A stretch of 64,000 nt of DNA from Mesocricetibacter intestinalis (GTDB taxonomy: Bacteria; Pseudomonadota; Gammaproteobacteria; Enterobacterales; Pasteurellaceae): the NCBI RefSeq assembly GCF_004363295.1, contig NZ_SNYQ01000002.1:311409-375408 (forward strand), written 5' to 3'. Numbering within the stretch: position 1 is the first letter of the stretch; the number at the start of each line of letters is the position of its first letter. Shown here one piece after another: positions 34,552 to 45,222 of this stretch. A program made the position numbers and the translations under genes. The notes under the pieces were generated by a model, which had not been told where the DNA came from, did not search any database, and saw nothing but the letters and a program-made list of their open reading frames with translations.

Positions 34552-35507
34552 TATTTTCGTCCCTCTTTTTTGGCCATACGCATAATCAACAATCGAGAAC
34601 AGGCCAATACAACAGTGGTAATTAAGAACAGAATCAATCCCAATTCCATTAGAGCGGACTTCTGCAATCCGGCCGCTTCGTTAAATTCGTTGGCAATCGC
34701 CGAAGCAATGGAAGTGGAAGGTGCAAAAATCGATCCCGGCAGGTTGAAGGCATTACCAATCACGAATGTAACCGCCATGGTTTCGCCTAGTGCGCGCCCC
34801 AGACCTAACATAAAGCTACCGATAATCCCGGATTTGGTATAAGGCACCACGATTTTCCACACCACTTCCCAAGTGGTGGAACCTAATCCATAGGCGGATT
34901 CTTTTAATAAAGGCGGTACTACGGAAAAAACATCGCGCATAATCGAGGCGATAAAAGGAATAATCATGATGGAAAGCACTAAACCTGCGGTAAACAGACC
35001 TATGCCGAAAGGCGCTCCGGAAAATAACATACCGATAAAAGGCAAATCCCCCAGGGCTTCAATCAAATGGGGCTGAATATGTTCCTGAAAGAGCGGAACA
35101 AAGATAAATAATCCCCACATACCGTAGATAATGGAGGGAATTGCCGCCAGCATTTCCACCGCAATACTGAGCGGGCGTTTTATCCACTCCGGCGCCAGTT
35201 CGGTTAAAAATACGGCGATGCCGAAAGAAACGGGAACGGCAATTAATAAAGCGATAAAAGAAGAAATCAGCGTACCTATAATAGGCACCAGCGCTCCGTA
35301 ATTTTCCTGAACCGGATCCCAATCATTGGTCCAGAGAAAAGAAATTCCGAATTTACTTAAAGAGTCCCAACTCCCTAAAATCAAAGACAGCAAAATTGCC
35401 GCCAATACGATAAATACAAATACTGCGAAAAACTTCGTGGTATTTCTGAACACGCCTTCCACCCATTTATGGTTCAGGCATTTCGGTTCGGTTATGGAAT
35501 GTTGCAT
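34551..35507 (-). CDS. pstC: Phosphate ABC transporter permease PstC
   Basis: The 318-residue permease is the larger channel subunit of the phosphate transporter. Hydrophobic segments span the protein and the coupling loop [21 protein letters not shown] is clear. The extra periplasmic stretch [25 protein letters not shown] near the N-terminus is typical of PstC. Its stop overlaps the pstA start by one base, and pstS lies 80 bases upstream, a gap that often carries a processing or attenuating structure so that PstS is made in excess. Confidence 0.96.
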   Translation of the reverse strand: MQHSITEPKCLNHKWVEGVFRNTTKFFAVFVFIVLAAILLSLILGSWDSLSKFGISFLWTNDWDPVQENYGALVPIIGTLISSFIALLIAVPVSFGIAVFLTELAPEWIKRPLSIAVEMLAAIPSIIYGMWGLFIFVPLFQEHIQPHLIEALGDLPFIGMLFSGAPFGIGLFTAGLVLSIMIIPFIASIMRDVFSVVPPLLKESAYGLGSTTWEVVWKIVVPYTKSGIIGSFMLGLGRALGETMAVTFVIGNAFNLPGSIFAPSTSIASAIANEFNEAAGLQKSALMELGLILFLITTVVLACSRLLIMRMAKKEGRK

Positions 35508-35587
35508 ACTTTTCTATCCGTTCGGTTTAAGATAACTGCGGCATTTCGCCACAGTTATCAAAAACTCGGTTAAAATCCGCCGCACTT

Positions 35588-36631
35588 TTAGAGTACGCTT
35601 TTACCCTGAGCGTCTTTAACGTCGCTTTTCCATTGCGCCTGAATTTTTTCAACCACGGACTGAGGTAAAGGTACATAGTCCAGCTCCGTCGCCGCCTCTT
35701 TACCCTTCACAAAGGCCCAGTCGAAGAAATCGAATACCGCTTTGGTTTTAGTCGCATCCGGTGCATTTTTATGGATTAAAATAAAGCTTGCGGCGGTAAT
35801 CGGCCAGGAACCCTCGCCGCTTTCATTCGTCAGCATTACGCCCATGCCCGGTGCGCTGTCCCATTTAGCATTTGCTGCGGCGGACATAAAGCTGTCTTTT
35901 GACGGCTGTACGAATTTACCCGCCTGGTTACGTAAGGACGCCCAGCTCAGGTTATTTTGTTTCGCATAGGCATATTCCACATAACCGATGGAATATTTAA
36001 TCTGTGCCACATAGGCGGCGACCCCTTCGTTGCCCTTACCGCCCTGCCCGGTCGGCCATTTGACCGATTTACCCTGACCGACTTTTTCTTTCCATTCGGC
36101 GGATACTTTAGATAAATAGTTGGTCCAGCCGAAAGTGGTACCAGAACCGTCGGAACGATGCACCACGATAATATCTTTATTCGGTAAATTAATATCGCCG
36201 TTCAATGCGGCAATAGCGGGATCATTCCATTTTTTGATCTTACCGAGGAAAATATCCGCAACAACTTCACCGGACAGTTTCAACTTACCGGCGCCTATAT
36301 CAGGAATATTCACCACAGGGACGGTACCGCCGATAATCGCCGGGAACTGTAAAAGTTGGTGCTGTTCCAGTAAATCCTGTTTCATCGGATCGTCCGATGC
36401 GCCGAAATCAATGGTTTTGGCGATAATCTGCTGCTGGCCGCCGCCTGAACCAATGGATTGATAATTCACTTTATTGCCGGTTTCTTTTTCATATAAAGAC
36501 GCCCATTTGGCATAAATCGGGTAAGGGAAAGATGCTCCCGCACCGGTAATGGTTTCCGCCATGGCATGAGGTGCCAATACAGCTAAACATACGCCTAAGG
36601 CCGCAAATTTCTTCACTACGCGATCTAACAT
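35588..36631 (-). CDS. pstS: Periplasmic phosphate-binding protein
   Basis: The 347-residue protein has a signal peptide ending HAMA|E, then the PstS fold: ITGAGASFPYPIYAKWASLY, IGSGGGQQQIIAKTIDFGASDDPM, VHRSDGSGTTFGWTNYL and GKGNEGVAAYV, which supply the phosphate ligands. It delivers phosphate to PstCA. AGGAGA lies before the start. It is the first gene of the unit and lies behind a Pho box, so it is induced by PhoB in phosphate shortage. Confidence 0.97.
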   Translation of the reverse strand: MLDRVVKKFAALGVCLAVLAPHAMAETITGAGASFPYPIYAKWASLYEKETGNKVNYQSIGSGGGQQQIIAKTIDFGASDDPMKQDLLEQHQLLQFPAIIGGTVPVVNIPDIGAGKLKLSGEVVADIFLGKIKKWNDPAIAALNGDINLPNKDIIVVHRSDGSGTTFGWTNYLSKVSAEWKEKVGQGKSVKWPTGQGGKGNEGVAAYVAQIKYSIGYVEYAYAKQNNLSWASLRNQAGKFVQPSKDSFMSAAANAKWDSAPGMGVMLTNESGEGSWPITAASFILIHKNAPDATKTKAVFDFFDWAFVKGKEAATELDYVPLPQSVVEKIQAQWKSDVKDAQGKSVL

Positions 36632-36688
36632 AAGATTCTCCTGTTAATGACTGTTGTCGGATGACGCTACAAAGTGTAGTGAAGAAAT

Positions 36689-36706
36689 ATTACAGTTTGA
36701 TGACAA
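36689..36706 (-). promoter_or_regulatory. Pho box upstream of pstS
   Basis: On the minus strand TTGTCATCAAACTGTAAT contains two 7-mers close to CTGTCAT and CTGTCA at the correct 11-base period, 58 bases before the pstS start. PhoB-P bound here would replace the -35 contacts. Confidence 0.75.
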
Positions 36707-36806
36707 AAAGAAATATTTGCCTTAGGCAACTGTTTTCATGGTAAAAAACTTAAATTATGCAAATCGAAAATTTATGCGCCTGAAGCGAGGATTCTGAATA
36801 AAAATC

Positions 36807-36840
36807 TTGACAACACAATATCGCACTAGTTTAATAGTAC
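36807..36840 (+). promoter_or_regulatory. trpE promoter with TrpR operator
   Basis: A perfect -35 TTGACA (36807-36812) and -10 TTTAAT (36830-36835) have a 17-base spacer. The palindrome GCACTAGTTTAATAGTAC (36823-36840) overlaps the -10 and closely matches the E. coli trp operator GAACTAGTTAACTAGTAC. The transcript leader would be only about 25 bases, leaving no room for a leader peptide and attenuator. Confidence 0.85.
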
Positions 36841-36865
36841 ACAACTAATTAACAAGGAATTCTAT

Positions 36866-38416
36866 ATGTCCCCAGCTTATATTCAAACCTCTTGTCGGGA
36901 AGTGGATTATCATGAAGATCCCAGCGCATTATTTGCCACCCTGTGCCAAAACCAGCCCAATACGCTATTGTTGGAAAGTGCGGAAATAAGCAGTAAAAAC
37001 AGTCTGAAAAGTTTATTGCTGATCAATAGCGCCATGAAAATTCATTGTCGGGGCGATCTGGTCTGCTTTATCGCCCTCAGTGAAAATGCGACGCCGCTGC
37101 TAAAATTAATAGCAGCGGAATTACAGGAAAAGGCGCAAACGAATTTTTGCTCGCCGCAACGGTTGGAAGCACGCTTTTTCCCTTTGGACGCCAATCTGGA
37201 TGAAGACAGCAAGCTGATGTCAAGTACGGTATTCGACGGATTGAGAATTATCAATAATCTCTATCGGCATAGTGAAGTGCCTGTATTTTTAGGCGGTTTA
37301 TTCGCCTATGACCTAGTTGCAAATTTTATTCCGCTGCAAGAGATTTCTCTGCGTAACGACGGCCTCAGTTGTCCCGATTATGTTTTTTATTTAGCGGAAC
37401 ATCTGTTGCAGTTGGATCATCCCAATCGGCGGGCAAAGTTGCAAAGTTTCTGTTTTAATCCTCAACAGTTACAACCGTTGACGTTAAGCGCCGATCAAAT
37501 CGCCGCTCGACTGCAACATATCCAAGCATTGCCGAAGCTTCGCCCGGCACCGGAAGGAGTTAAGGTTTATCCTGAGGACGAGGAATTTAAACAAATCATC
37601 ACCAAACTGAAATCTCATATTTATAAAGGCGATGTTTTTCAGATCGTTCCTTCACGTCGTTTTTCTCTGTCCTGTCCCAATCCCTTGGCCAGCTATCATC
37701 AGTTAAAGCACAATAATCCCAGCCCTTATATGTTCTTTATGCAGGACGAAGAATTTATCCTGTTCGGCGCCTCACCGGAAAGCGCATTAAAATATGAGGA
37801 AGAGAAACGCCAACTGGAAATTTACCCCATCGCCGGTTCCCGCCCCCGAGGTTTCGATCGACAAGGCAATATAGATCCCGAACTGGACGCCCGTCTGGAA
37901 CTGGAATTACGTCTGGATCACAAAGAGCAGGCGGAACATCTGATGCTGGTAGATCTGGCTCGCAACGATGTGGCCCGCGTATGTGAAAGCGGCAGCCGCC
38001 GGGTGGAAGAACTGATGCAGGTGGATCGCTACTCCATGATTATGCATCTGGTTTCCCGCGTGGTGGGCAAGCTGCGTCCCGAATTGGACGCCCTGCACGC
38101 TTACCAGGCCTGTATGAATATGGGTACCCTGACCGGCGCGCCGAAAATTAAAGCCATGCAGCTGATTTATCGTTTCGAGGGACAAAAGCGGCATAGTTAC
38201 GGCGGTGCAGTGGGTTATTTAACTTCCGACGGAAATTTAGATACCTGTATCGTCATCCGCTCCGCTTTCGTACAACAAGGTATCGCCTATATACAGGCGG
38301 GGTGCGGCGAAGTATTGGATTCCGATCCTCAGGCGGAGGCGGACGAAACCCGCCATAAAGCCGCTGCCGTAATCAAAGCGATTCAGCAAACCAACCAACG
38401 GGCCGGAAACGAATAG
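36866..38416 (+). CDS. trpE: Anthranilate synthase component I
   Basis: The 516-residue enzyme turns chorismate and ammonia into anthranilate with TrpG. The tryptophan feedback site LLLESAEISSKN is present near residue 35, so end-product inhibition should operate. The catalytic domain has GDVFQIVPSRRFS, FGASPESALKYE, YPIAGSRPRG and MVDLARNDVARVCESGSRRVEEL, then TLTGAPKIKAMQLI and GGAVGYLTSDGNLDTCIVIRS. AAGGAATT precedes the ATG. It heads trpEGDC behind a TrpR operator; trpG begins eight bases after its stop. Confidence 0.97.
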   Translation: MSPAYIQTSCREVDYHEDPSALFATLCQNQPNTLLLESAEISSKNSLKSLLLINSAMKIHCRGDLVCFIALSENATPLLKLIAAELQEKAQTNFCSPQRLEARFFPLDANLDEDSKLMSSTVFDGLRIINNLYRHSEVPVFLGGLFAYDLVANFIPLQEISLRNDGLSCPDYVFYLAEHLLQLDHPNRRAKLQSFCFNPQQLQPLTLSADQIAARLQHIQALPKLRPAPEGVKVYPEDEEFKQIITKLKSHIYKGDVFQIVPSRRFSLSCPNPLASYHQLKHNNPSPYMFFMQDEEFILFGASPESALKYEEEKRQLEIYPIAGSRPRGFDRQGNIDPELDARLELELRLDHKEQAEHLMLVDLARNDVARVCESGSRRVEELMQVDRYSMIMHLVSRVVGKLRPELDALHAYQACMNMGTLTGAPKIKAMQLIYRFEGQKRHSYGGAVGYLTSDGNLDTCIVIRSAFVQQGIAYIQAGCGEVLDSDPQAEADETRHKAAAVIKAIQQTNQRAGNE

Positions 38417-38424
38417 GAGATATT

Positions 38425-39006
38425 ATGGCGAATATTGTATTTTTAGATAATTTCGATTCCTTTACCTATAATCTGACCGATCAATTCCGCAGCCTCGGTC
38501 ATCGGGTACGGGTGTACCGCAACGATTGCCCCTTGGAATCGCTGGAAGCCGCGGTGCTGGCGCAGCCCGGTACCATACTGGCTCTCTCTCCCGGGCCGAG
38601 CTCCCCTTCTGAAGCCGGTAATATGCCGACGCTGATCCAAAGTCTAAAAGATAAGGTGCCGATGATCGGTATCTGCCTGGGTCATCAAGCGTTAATTGAA
38701 GCTTTCGGCGGCAAAGTGGTACATGCGGGTGAAGTACTGCACGGCAAAGTATCTCGGATTGAGCACGACGGGCAGGCAATGTTCTCCGGTATTACCAATC
38801 CGATGCCGGTAGCTCGCTACCATTCCTTAATCGGACGGGACTTACCCCCGGAACTGGAGGTTAACGCCCGATTTAATCAGCTGGTGATGGCGTTTCGCCA
38901 TCGCAGTCTGCCTATTTGCGGCTTCCAATTTCACCCGGAAAGCATTCTGACGGTTCAAGGGGCGCAATTATTGGCACAATCCGTCGATTGGCTGCTGAAA
39001 AGATAA
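38425..39006 (+). CDS. trpG: Anthranilate synthase glutamine amidotransferase component
   Basis: The 193-residue class I glutaminase supplies ammonia to TrpE. The catalytic triad motifs are GICLGHQAL (Cys nucleophile) and GFQFHPESIL (His and Glu), with LDNFDSFTYNL at the N-terminus. It is a free-standing subunit, not fused to TrpD as in E. coli. TAGGAGAT is a good ribosome site. It could also serve aminodeoxychorismate synthase, but the operon position favours tryptophan synthesis. Confidence 0.96.
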   Translation: MANIVFLDNFDSFTYNLTDQFRSLGHRVRVYRNDCPLESLEAAVLAQPGTILALSPGPSSPSEAGNMPTLIQSLKDKVPMIGICLGHQALIEAFGGKVVHAGEVLHGKVSRIEHDGQAMFSGITNPMPVARYHSLIGRDLPPELEVNARFNQLVMAFRHRSLPICGFQFHPESILTVQGAQLLAQSVDWLLKR

Positions 39007-39086
39007 TATTTCCCCTTTCCTGCGCCGATCGGCGTATGATAAAACCATAACTACATAGCATAATAAAAATATCTAAGGATGATAAA

Positions 39087-40088
39087 ATGCAAACCGAACA
39101 TATACTCAGCAAGCTGTTTGAACAAAGCAGCCTTAACCGCAGCGAAAGCAATCTGCTCTTCAGCGCCATCGTTAACGGCGAACTTAGCTCCGAACAACTG
39201 GCCGGCGCCTTAATCGCCCTGAAACTGCGCGGAGAAAGCGCAGAAGAAATCAGCGGTGCGGTCAGCGCACTACTGGATAACAGTCAACCTTTTGATATCC
39301 CCAATTATCCTTTTGCCGATATTGTCGGTACCGGCGGCGACTGCGCCAATACCATTAATATTTCCACCGCTTCCGCTATTGTGGCGGCAAGTATGGATAT
39401 TAAAATCGCCAAGCACGGGAACCGCAGCGTATCCAGCAAAACCGGTGCCAGCGATGTGCTAAGCCGTTTAGGCGTAAATATTTCCATGTCGGCACAACAG
39501 GCCCGCAAAGCGCTGGATGAAATTAATCTGTGTTTCCTGTTCGCTCAGCAATATCATCTCGGCTTTAAATATGCGGCGCCCGCCCGCCAGGCATTAAAAA
39601 CCCGCACGATTTTTAATATTCTCGGCCCCTTAATTAATCCCGCCCGTCCGAAGCGCCAGTTACTCGGCGTTTATTCGCCCGACTTACTGCGACCTTATGC
39701 GGAAACCGCAGTACGCTTGGGTCATAAGCATACGATAGTGGTACATGGCTGCGGTCTGGACGAAGTGGCTATTCATGGCAAAACCGAAGTTGCGGAAGTA
39801 TATAACGGCAAAATAGAATATTACCGTCTTTCGCCGAGTGATTTCGGTTTTAATCCGCAGCCTTTGGAAAGTTTGCGCGGCGGTGATCCGGAGCAAAATG
39901 CGGCGATTATTACCGCCCTACTACAGGGCAAGGGGCAATCCGCTCATGCCCAAGCGGTGGCCATGAATACCGCACTGGTTTTCAAACTGTTCGGTAAAGA
40001 TAATTTGAAACAAAACGCCGCGGAGGTGCTTGCCTGCCTTGCCGATGGTAAAGCCTATCAAACTTTGGAAAAACTGACGCATTATTAA
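39087..40088 (+). CDS. trpD: Anthranilate phosphoribosyltransferase
   Basis: The 333-residue enzyme transfers phosphoribose from PRPP to anthranilate. PRPP and metal motifs are [20 protein letters not shown] and [45 protein letters not shown] is the anthranilate side. Length matches stand-alone TrpD proteins, consistent with the separate trpG. AAGGATGAT precedes it. The 80-base gap from trpG contains no clear terminator. Confidence 0.97.
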   Translation: MQTEHILSKLFEQSSLNRSESNLLFSAIVNGELSSEQLAGALIALKLRGESAEEISGAVSALLDNSQPFDIPNYPFADIVGTGGDCANTINISTASAIVAASMDIKIAKHGNRSVSSKTGASDVLSRLGVNISMSAQQARKALDEINLCFLFAQQYHLGFKYAAPARQALKTRTIFNILGPLINPARPKRQLLGVYSPDLLRPYAETAVRLGHKHTIVVHGCGLDEVAIHGKTEVAEVYNGKIEYYRLSPSDFGFNPQPLESLRGGDPEQNAAIITALLQGKGQSAHAQAVAMNTALVFKLFGKDNLKQNAAEVLACLADGKAYQTLEKLTHY

Positions 40089-40147
40089 TCATTCGTAGCG
40101 ACCCTTAAAGGCTCCGGCTTGTCGCAATTAACCTTAACGGGCAATTT

Positions 40148-41560
40148 ATGCAAAACTTACATGATAAACCCAGCATTCTGCAAAAAATTATTGCAGATAA
40201 AATCCAATGGGTAGAAAGCGCATCGGCAACACTGCCCTTAGCGCAATTTGAAAAAAATATCACAAAATCCGACCGCTCTTTTTATCAGGCCTTGGAACGC
40301 GGTACGCATGCAAATCCGGCATTTATTCTGGAATGTAAAAAGGCTTCTCCTTCCAAGGGGTTAATCCGCAGCGACTTTAATCCGGCTCGGATTGCCGAAG
40401 TGTACCGAGATTATGCTGCGGCGGTTTCGGTTCTGACCGATGAAAAATATTTTCAGGGGGATTTCCGCTATCTCCGTCAGGTACGAGAACAAATTTCACA
40501 ACCAGTATTATGTAAGGATTTTATGATTTCCGACTATCAGGTCTATCTGGCCCGTTATCATCAGGCGGATGCGATTTTATTGATGTTGTCGGTATTGGAC
40601 GATGAAAGCTATCTGCATCTGGCGGCGCTGGCTCACGAACTGGGAATGGGAGTGCTGACCGAAACCTCTAATCAGGCGGAGCTGGAGCGAGCCCTTAATT
40701 TGGGCGCTAAGGTCATAGGTATCAATAACCGCGATTTACATGATCTCAGCGTAGATCTGAACAGAACGCCACCTTTAGCCGCACAAATTCCGCCGGATCG
40801 AATTATTATCAGCGAATCCGGTATCTATCGCCATGAGCAGATAGTTCAGCTGAAACCCTATGTAAATGGATTTCTAATCGGTAGCAGCCTAATGGGCAGC
40901 GAAGATTTAAATAATGCGATCAGAGCGCTTATTTACGGTGAAAATAAGGTTTGCGGTCTCACTCGTGCGCAGGACGTAGAAGCGGCTTATGCCGCAGGCG
41001 CCTTATATGCCGGGTTGATTTTTGCCGAACATTCCCCCCGCAGCCTTAGTTTGCGTCAGGCTCAGGAGCTGGTTACCCGGGCGCCTTTGCGCTTCGTCGG
41101 GGTGTTTCAGAATCAGGCGGCGGAATTTATCGTAAAAATCGCCCTTCAGTTAAATCTGTATGCAGTGCAGCTGCACGGAACGGAATCCCCCGAATTTATC
41201 CGCACATTACGCACGAAATTAGCGCCGGAGATTCAAATCTGGAAAGCGATTAGCATAGATATTGACGCTCAAAGTGCGGTGGAAAATATCGAAGATTTCT
41301 GCGCCGATCGCTATATTTTTGACAGCAAGGTGGGAAACCGTCGCGGCGGTAGCGGACAAAGTTTCGACTGGTCGAAAATTCCGTCCGAATTGAAACCCCA
41401 TATTATGCTTGCCGGCGGCATTAATGCCGATAATATTGAATCCGCCTTGGCGCAAGGTTGTCTCGGTTTGGATCTGAATTCCGGTGCGGAGTCCTGCCCC
41501 GGGGTTAAAGACAAGGATAAATTGAGTTTTTTATTTAACAAAATTCTAGCATTTTATTGA
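40148..41560 (+). CDS. trpC: Indole-3-glycerol phosphate synthase / phosphoribosylanthranilate isomerase
   Basis: The 470-residue bifunctional enzyme carries two TIM barrels, as in E. coli TrpCF. The N-terminal IGPS half (1-255) has [36 protein letters not shown] and ISESGI. The C-terminal PRAI half (256-470) has [55 protein letters not shown] and [10 protein letters not shown]. It carries out two consecutive steps after TrpD. It is the last gene of this trp unit; trpBA lie 11 kb away. Confidence 0.97.
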   Translation: MQNLHDKPSILQKIIADKIQWVESASATLPLAQFEKNITKSDRSFYQALERGTHANPAFILECKKASPSKGLIRSDFNPARIAEVYRDYAAAVSVLTDEKYFQGDFRYLRQVREQISQPVLCKDFMISDYQVYLARYHQADAILLMLSVLDDESYLHLAALAHELGMGVLTETSNQAELERALNLGAKVIGINNRDLHDLSVDLNRTPPLAAQIPPDRIIISESGIYRHEQIVQLKPYVNGFLIGSSLMGSEDLNNAIRALIYGENKVCGLTRAQDVEAAYAAGALYAGLIFAEHSPRSLSLRQAQELVTRAPLRFVGVFQNQAAEFIVKIALQLNLYAVQLHGTESPEFIRTLRTKLAPEIQIWKAISIDIDAQSAVENIEDFCADRYIFDSKVGNRRGGSGQSFDWSKIPSELKPHIMLAGGINADNIESALAQGCLGLDLNSGAESCPGVKDKDKLSFLFNKILAFY

Positions 41561-41567
41561 TAAATAA

Positions 41568-41592
41568 GGGGCGCCTTCAATTATCGCGCCCC
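41568..41592 (+). terminator. Hairpin after trpC
   Basis: A 7-bp all-GC stem GGGGCGC / GCGCCCC with an 11-base loop, eight bases after the trpC stop, but without a T run. A possible terminator of trpEGDC. Confidence 0.45.
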
Positions 41593-41720
41593 CACTCCCT
41601 TTCAACGCCCGTCTTAATTTATTATTAATATCAATAAAATAATAATTAATCTTATTTAGTGAAATATTCGTGAAATAAAATACCTAATAAAGGTTATTTT
41701 GTAAACAGATTGTTATCTTA

Positions 41721-41761
41721 TTGATAGTGATCAATCTTTTTTTTTTTCATCAGCGTATCAT
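41721..41761 (+). promoter_or_regulatory. FNR-dependent promoter of the hyb operon
   Basis: TTGATAGTGATCAA (41721-41734) is a perfect match to the FNR consensus TTGATnnnnATCAA. TATCAT at 41756-41761 would be the -10, placing the FNR centre near -41 from the predicted start, the class II activator geometry. Expression should therefore rise without oxygen. Confidence 0.85.
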
Positions 41762-41803
41762 GCCGATAACCATATTAAAAATGTGTGCTTTGGAGTGAAA
41801 GAT

Positions 41804-42958
41804 ATGCAACGAAACGATGGGGTGTTTTCTGCGCTGGCGGATGTTTCCCGCCGCGATTTTATGAAATTATGTACTGCTCTGGCGGCGACCATGGGGCTGA
41901 GTTCCCGTGCCGGTGCTGAAATGAGTGAGGCCTTAACGGCGCCTGCGCGTCCGCCGGTAATTTGGATCGGTGCGCAGGAATGTACCGGCTGTACCGAATC
42001 TCTGCTGCGCGCCACTCACCCTACCGTAGAAAATCTGGTGCTGGATCTCATTTCTCTGGAATACCATGAAGTGCTGTCCGCCGCTTTCGGTCAACAGGCG
42101 GAAGACAATAAACATAATGCACTGCACAAATATAAAGGAAAATACGTTTTAGTGGTCGACGGCTCCATTCCGCTGAAAGACGGCGGTGTTTATTGTATGG
42201 TGGCGGGCAGACCTATTATCGAACATATCAAAGAAGCGGCACAGGATGCGGCCGCCGTTATCGCTATCGGCTCCTGCGCCGCCTGGGGCGGTGTGCCTTC
42301 CAGCGGCGGCAATCCTACCGGTGCGGTGGGACTGGAGGCGATTTTACCGAATATCCCGATAATCAATATTCCGGGCTGTCCGCCTAATCCGCACAACTTC
42401 CTTGCCACCGTGGCTTATATTATTACCTATAAGAAACTGCCAGGCATGGATAAACTGAATCGTCCGCTATTTGCTTACGATCGCTTAATCCATGAAAACT
42501 GTTACCGTCGTCCGCATTTCGATGCGGGACGTTTTGCCCGTGAATACGGTGATTACGGTCATCGCCAAGGTTGGTGTTTATATCATTTGGGCTGTAAAGG
42601 ACCGGAAACTTACGGTAACTGTTCAACCTTGGAATTCTGTGATGTAGGCGGTAATAACTGGCCGGTGGGAATAGGCCACCCTTGCTACGGTTGTAATGAA
42701 CAGGGAATTGGTTTCACCAAGGGTATTTTCCAGCTGGCATCGGTAGAAAATCCGACTCCGCGCGTCAATAAACCTGATGTCGCCAATGTTGAAGGTCAGG
42801 GTGCGTCCATGACCGCCATAGCTTTGCTAGGCGGTGCGGCGGCAATTTTAGCCGGCGTCAGCGTGATGACCTTAAGAGAGCTTAGTATTCAGCATAAAGC
42901 CCGTTCCGATGCAGCTAAAGCCGAAGAACAGCAGCAACCGCGCAATACAGGAAAATAA
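41804..42958 (+). CDS. hybO: Hydrogenase-2 small subunit
   Basis: The 384-residue [NiFe]-hydrogenase small subunit has a Tat signal ([19 protein letters not shown]), which exports the folded enzyme with its large subunit. It carries three iron-sulfur clusters; the proximal cluster motif is [14 protein letters not shown], with [11 protein letters not shown] and [10 protein letters not shown], and the distal ones use [16 protein letters not shown] and [13 protein letters not shown]-terminal membrane helix (about 335-355) anchors it. I choose the ATG at 41804, with TTTGGAGTG upstream; an ATG at 41783 has no ribosome site. hybA follows after one base. Confidence 0.96.
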   Translation: MQRNDGVFSALADVSRRDFMKLCTALAATMGLSSRAGAEMSEALTAPARPPVIWIGAQECTGCTESLLRATHPTVENLVLDLISLEYHEVLSAAFGQQAEDNKHNALHKYKGKYVLVVDGSIPLKDGGVYCMVAGRPIIEHIKEAAQDAAAVIAIGSCAAWGGVPSSGGNPTGAVGLEAILPNIPIINIPGCPPNPHNFLATVAYIITYKKLPGMDKLNRPLFAYDRLIHENCYRRPHFDAGRFAREYGDYGHRQGWCLYHLGCKGPETYGNCSTLEFCDVGGNNWPVGIGHPCYGCNEQGIGFTKGIFQLASVENPTPRVNKPDVANVEGQGASMTAIALLGGAAAILAGVSVMTLRELSIQHKARSDAAKAEEQQQPRNTGK

Positions 42959-42959
42959 G

Positions 42960-44000
42960 ATGGACAGACGTAAGTTTCTCAAAGCCAGCCTGCTCGGCGG
43001 AATCGCCTCCGCCGTGCCTGCGGTGGAGGTTCGTGCCGCAGAAAATTTGCCGCCGATTCCCGGCGCTTTAGGAATGCTGTACGATTCCACCCTATGTGTG
43101 GGTTGCCAAGCCTGCGTTGCCGAATGTCAACATCTTAACGGCACTCCGGTTAACCCTCAGGGCGAACAAACCTGGTCGAATAACGATAAGCTGACCCCTT
43201 TCACCCGGAATGTAATTCAGGTCTGGTCTGAAGGCGAAGGAAAAAATAAGGATCAGGTTAAAGACGGCTACGCCTATGTAAAAAAACAATGTATGCACTG
43301 CGTTGATCCAAACTGTGTGGCCGTTTGCCCCGTACAGGCACTGACGAAAGACAGCAAAACCGGCATCGTTAAATATGATCCCGATATCTGCACAGGTTGC
43401 CGCTATTGTATGGTGGGCTGCCCATTTGACGTACCTAAATACGATTATGACAATCCTTTCGGCGAAATCAGTAAATGCGAGCTTTGCAACCAAAAAGGCT
43501 TGGAACGTATCGATAAGGGCGAACTGCCGGGTTGTTGCCATGTTTGTCCGACCGGTGCGATTATTTTCGGTACCCGCGAAGAATTAATGGCGGAAGCCAA
43601 ACGGCGCCTAAGCCTGCTACGCGGCACCCAATATGATTATCCCCGTCAGCACGTGAACAGCAGCGATAAATATCGCGCCACTGTTCCCGTTTATCAGCAC
43701 CATCTTTACGGTGAATATGAAGGCGGCGGTACCCAGGTACTGGTACTAAGCGGTGTGCCTTATGAAAATTTAGGCTTCCCGCAGTTGGACGAAATCGCTA
43801 CCGGCGCCCGCGCCGCGCATTTGCAACATTTCCTGTACCGGGGAATGGCGTTGCCGTTAGTGGCATTAGCCGGTCTAACCTTTATGACCTATAAAAATAT
43901 GCACGGCGATAAAATTGCCGAACAGATTAAAGCCCGGAAAGAAGCTATGCTTCAGGCGCGTAAAGAAATGGAAGAAGCGGAGGATGAGCATCATGAGTAA
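42960..44000 (+). CDS. hybA: Hydrogenase-2 iron-sulfur electron transfer protein
   Basis: The 346-residue ferredoxin-type subunit passes electrons from HybO to HybB and quinone. It has a Tat signal ([14 protein letters not shown]) and four [4Fe-4S] sites read from [37 protein letters not shown] and [15 protein letters not shown]-terminal hydrophobic stretch ([15 protein letters not shown]) anchors it. Start at 42960 directly after the hybO stop. Its 3' end overlaps hybB by eight bases. Confidence 0.95.
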   Translation: MDRRKFLKASLLGGIASAVPAVEVRAAENLPPIPGALGMLYDSTLCVGCQACVAECQHLNGTPVNPQGEQTWSNNDKLTPFTRNVIQVWSEGEGKNKDQVKDGYAYVKKQCMHCVDPNCVAVCPVQALTKDSKTGIVKYDPDICTGCRYCMVGCPFDVPKYDYDNPFGEISKCELCNQKGLERIDKGELPGCCHVCPTGAIIFGTREELMAEAKRRLSLLRGTQYDYPRQHVNSSDKYRATVPVYQHHLYGEYEGGGTQVLVLSGVPYENLGFPQLDEIATGARAAHLQHFLYRGMALPLVALAGLTFMTYKNMHGDKIAEQIKARKEAMLQARKEMEEAEDEHHE

Positions 44001-45222
44001 TCCACGTCCGGTGGGCGGCAGACTGATCTCCGCCGCCATTCTGTTTTTCGGCCCGCTGGCGGTAATATGTATACTGCTAATCTTAAAACGTTTGGTATTC
44101 GGTATAGGCTCCGTTACCGCTTTAAACGGCGGCTATCCTTGGGGTTTATGGATCGCTTTCGATCTGCTGGTGGGTACCGGTTTTGCCTGCGGCGGCTGGG
44201 CTTTAGCCTGGACCGTATATATTTTCAATAAAGGCAAATATCATCCTTTGGTACGCCCTGCTCTGCTGGCCAGTTTATTCGGCTATTCCCTGGGCGGTTT
44301 ATCCATTACCATCGATATGGGACGCTACTGGCATTTGCCGTATTTCTATATTCCGGGCCAATTTAATACCAATTCCGTATTATTTGAAACCGCAGTCTGT
44401 ATGACCATCTATATATGTGTGGTTACCCTGGAATTCGCCCCTGTTCTGCTCGGTTATTTCGGCTTGAAAAAATGGTTCAATAAACTGAACAAAGTGATGT
44501 TCTTTATTATCGCCTTAGGCGCCCTGCTGCCGATGATGCACCAGTCCTCTATGGGTTCCCTGATGATTGCGGCCGGTCATAAGGTTCATCCGGTATGGCA
44601 AAGCTATGAAATCCTGCCGGTACTTTCCCTGCTTACCGCCTTTATTATGGGTTTTTCCATCGTTATCTTCGAAGGATCCCTGGTTCGGGCGGGGCTGGCG
44701 GGAAAAACGCCGGACGAACGCCACCTGTTTACCCAACTGGCGAAAGTTACCGCGGTATTGATCGGTTTATTCCTGTTGGTTCGTTTCGGCGAGTTGTTCT
44801 ATCACGATAAACTGCATTATGTGGTTGGTTTCGACAAACTCAATAAATTTGAAGCCTGGATGTTCTGGATGGAAATCTGGCTGATGGTATTGCCGTTACT
44901 CACCCTATTCCTGGGCGAGAAAAAATCCGACTCCCGCTGGTTATTCGTATCCGCCCTCAGTATGCTGCTCGGCGCAGCCCTATGGCGAATGAACTATTCC
45001 CTGATAATGTATAATCCGGGCAACGGCTATAAATACTTCCCGTCGGCGGAAGAACTGCTGATTTCAATCGGTTTCGTTTCCATTGAAATCTGCGCCTATA
45101 TTTTAATTATCCGTTTATTCCCTGTATTGCCGGTATTAAAAGAAGCGCGTACGGAAAAATCGGAAAAAATGATTGCGGAAAAAGCGGCACATAGTGCAAA
45201 AATGAGTGGAGATAAAGCATGA
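43993..45222 (+). CDS. hybB: Hydrogenase-2 integral membrane quinone reductase subunit
   Basis: The 409-residue NrfD/PsrC-type protein has about ten membrane helices and links hydrogen oxidation to menaquinone without heme. It matches E. coli HybB over its length, for example [55 protein letters not shown] start at the ATG at 43993, nine bases after GGAGG, matching the family start MSNPRPVGG; the ATG at 43984 touches the ribosome site. The C-terminal tail is Lys- and Glu-rich. It overlaps hybA and hybC. Confidence 0.95.
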   Translation: MSNPRPVGGRLISAAILFFGPLAVICILLILKRLVFGIGSVTALNGGYPWGLWIAFDLLVGTGFACGGWALAWTVYIFNKGKYHPLVRPALLASLFGYSLGGLSITIDMGRYWHLPYFYIPGQFNTNSVLFETAVCMTIYICVVTLEFAPVLLGYFGLKKWFNKLNKVMFFIIALGALLPMMHQSSMGSLMIAAGHKVHPVWQSYEILPVLSLLTAFIMGFSIVIFEGSLVRAGLAGKTPDERHLFTQLAKVTAVLIGLFLLVRFGELFYHDKLHYVVGFDKLNKFEAWMFWMEIWLMVLPLLTLFLGEKKSDSRWLFVSALSMLLGAALWRMNYSLIMYNPGNGYKYFPSAEELLISIGFVSIEICAYILIIRLFPVLPVLKEARTEKSEKMIAEKAAHSAKMSGDKA

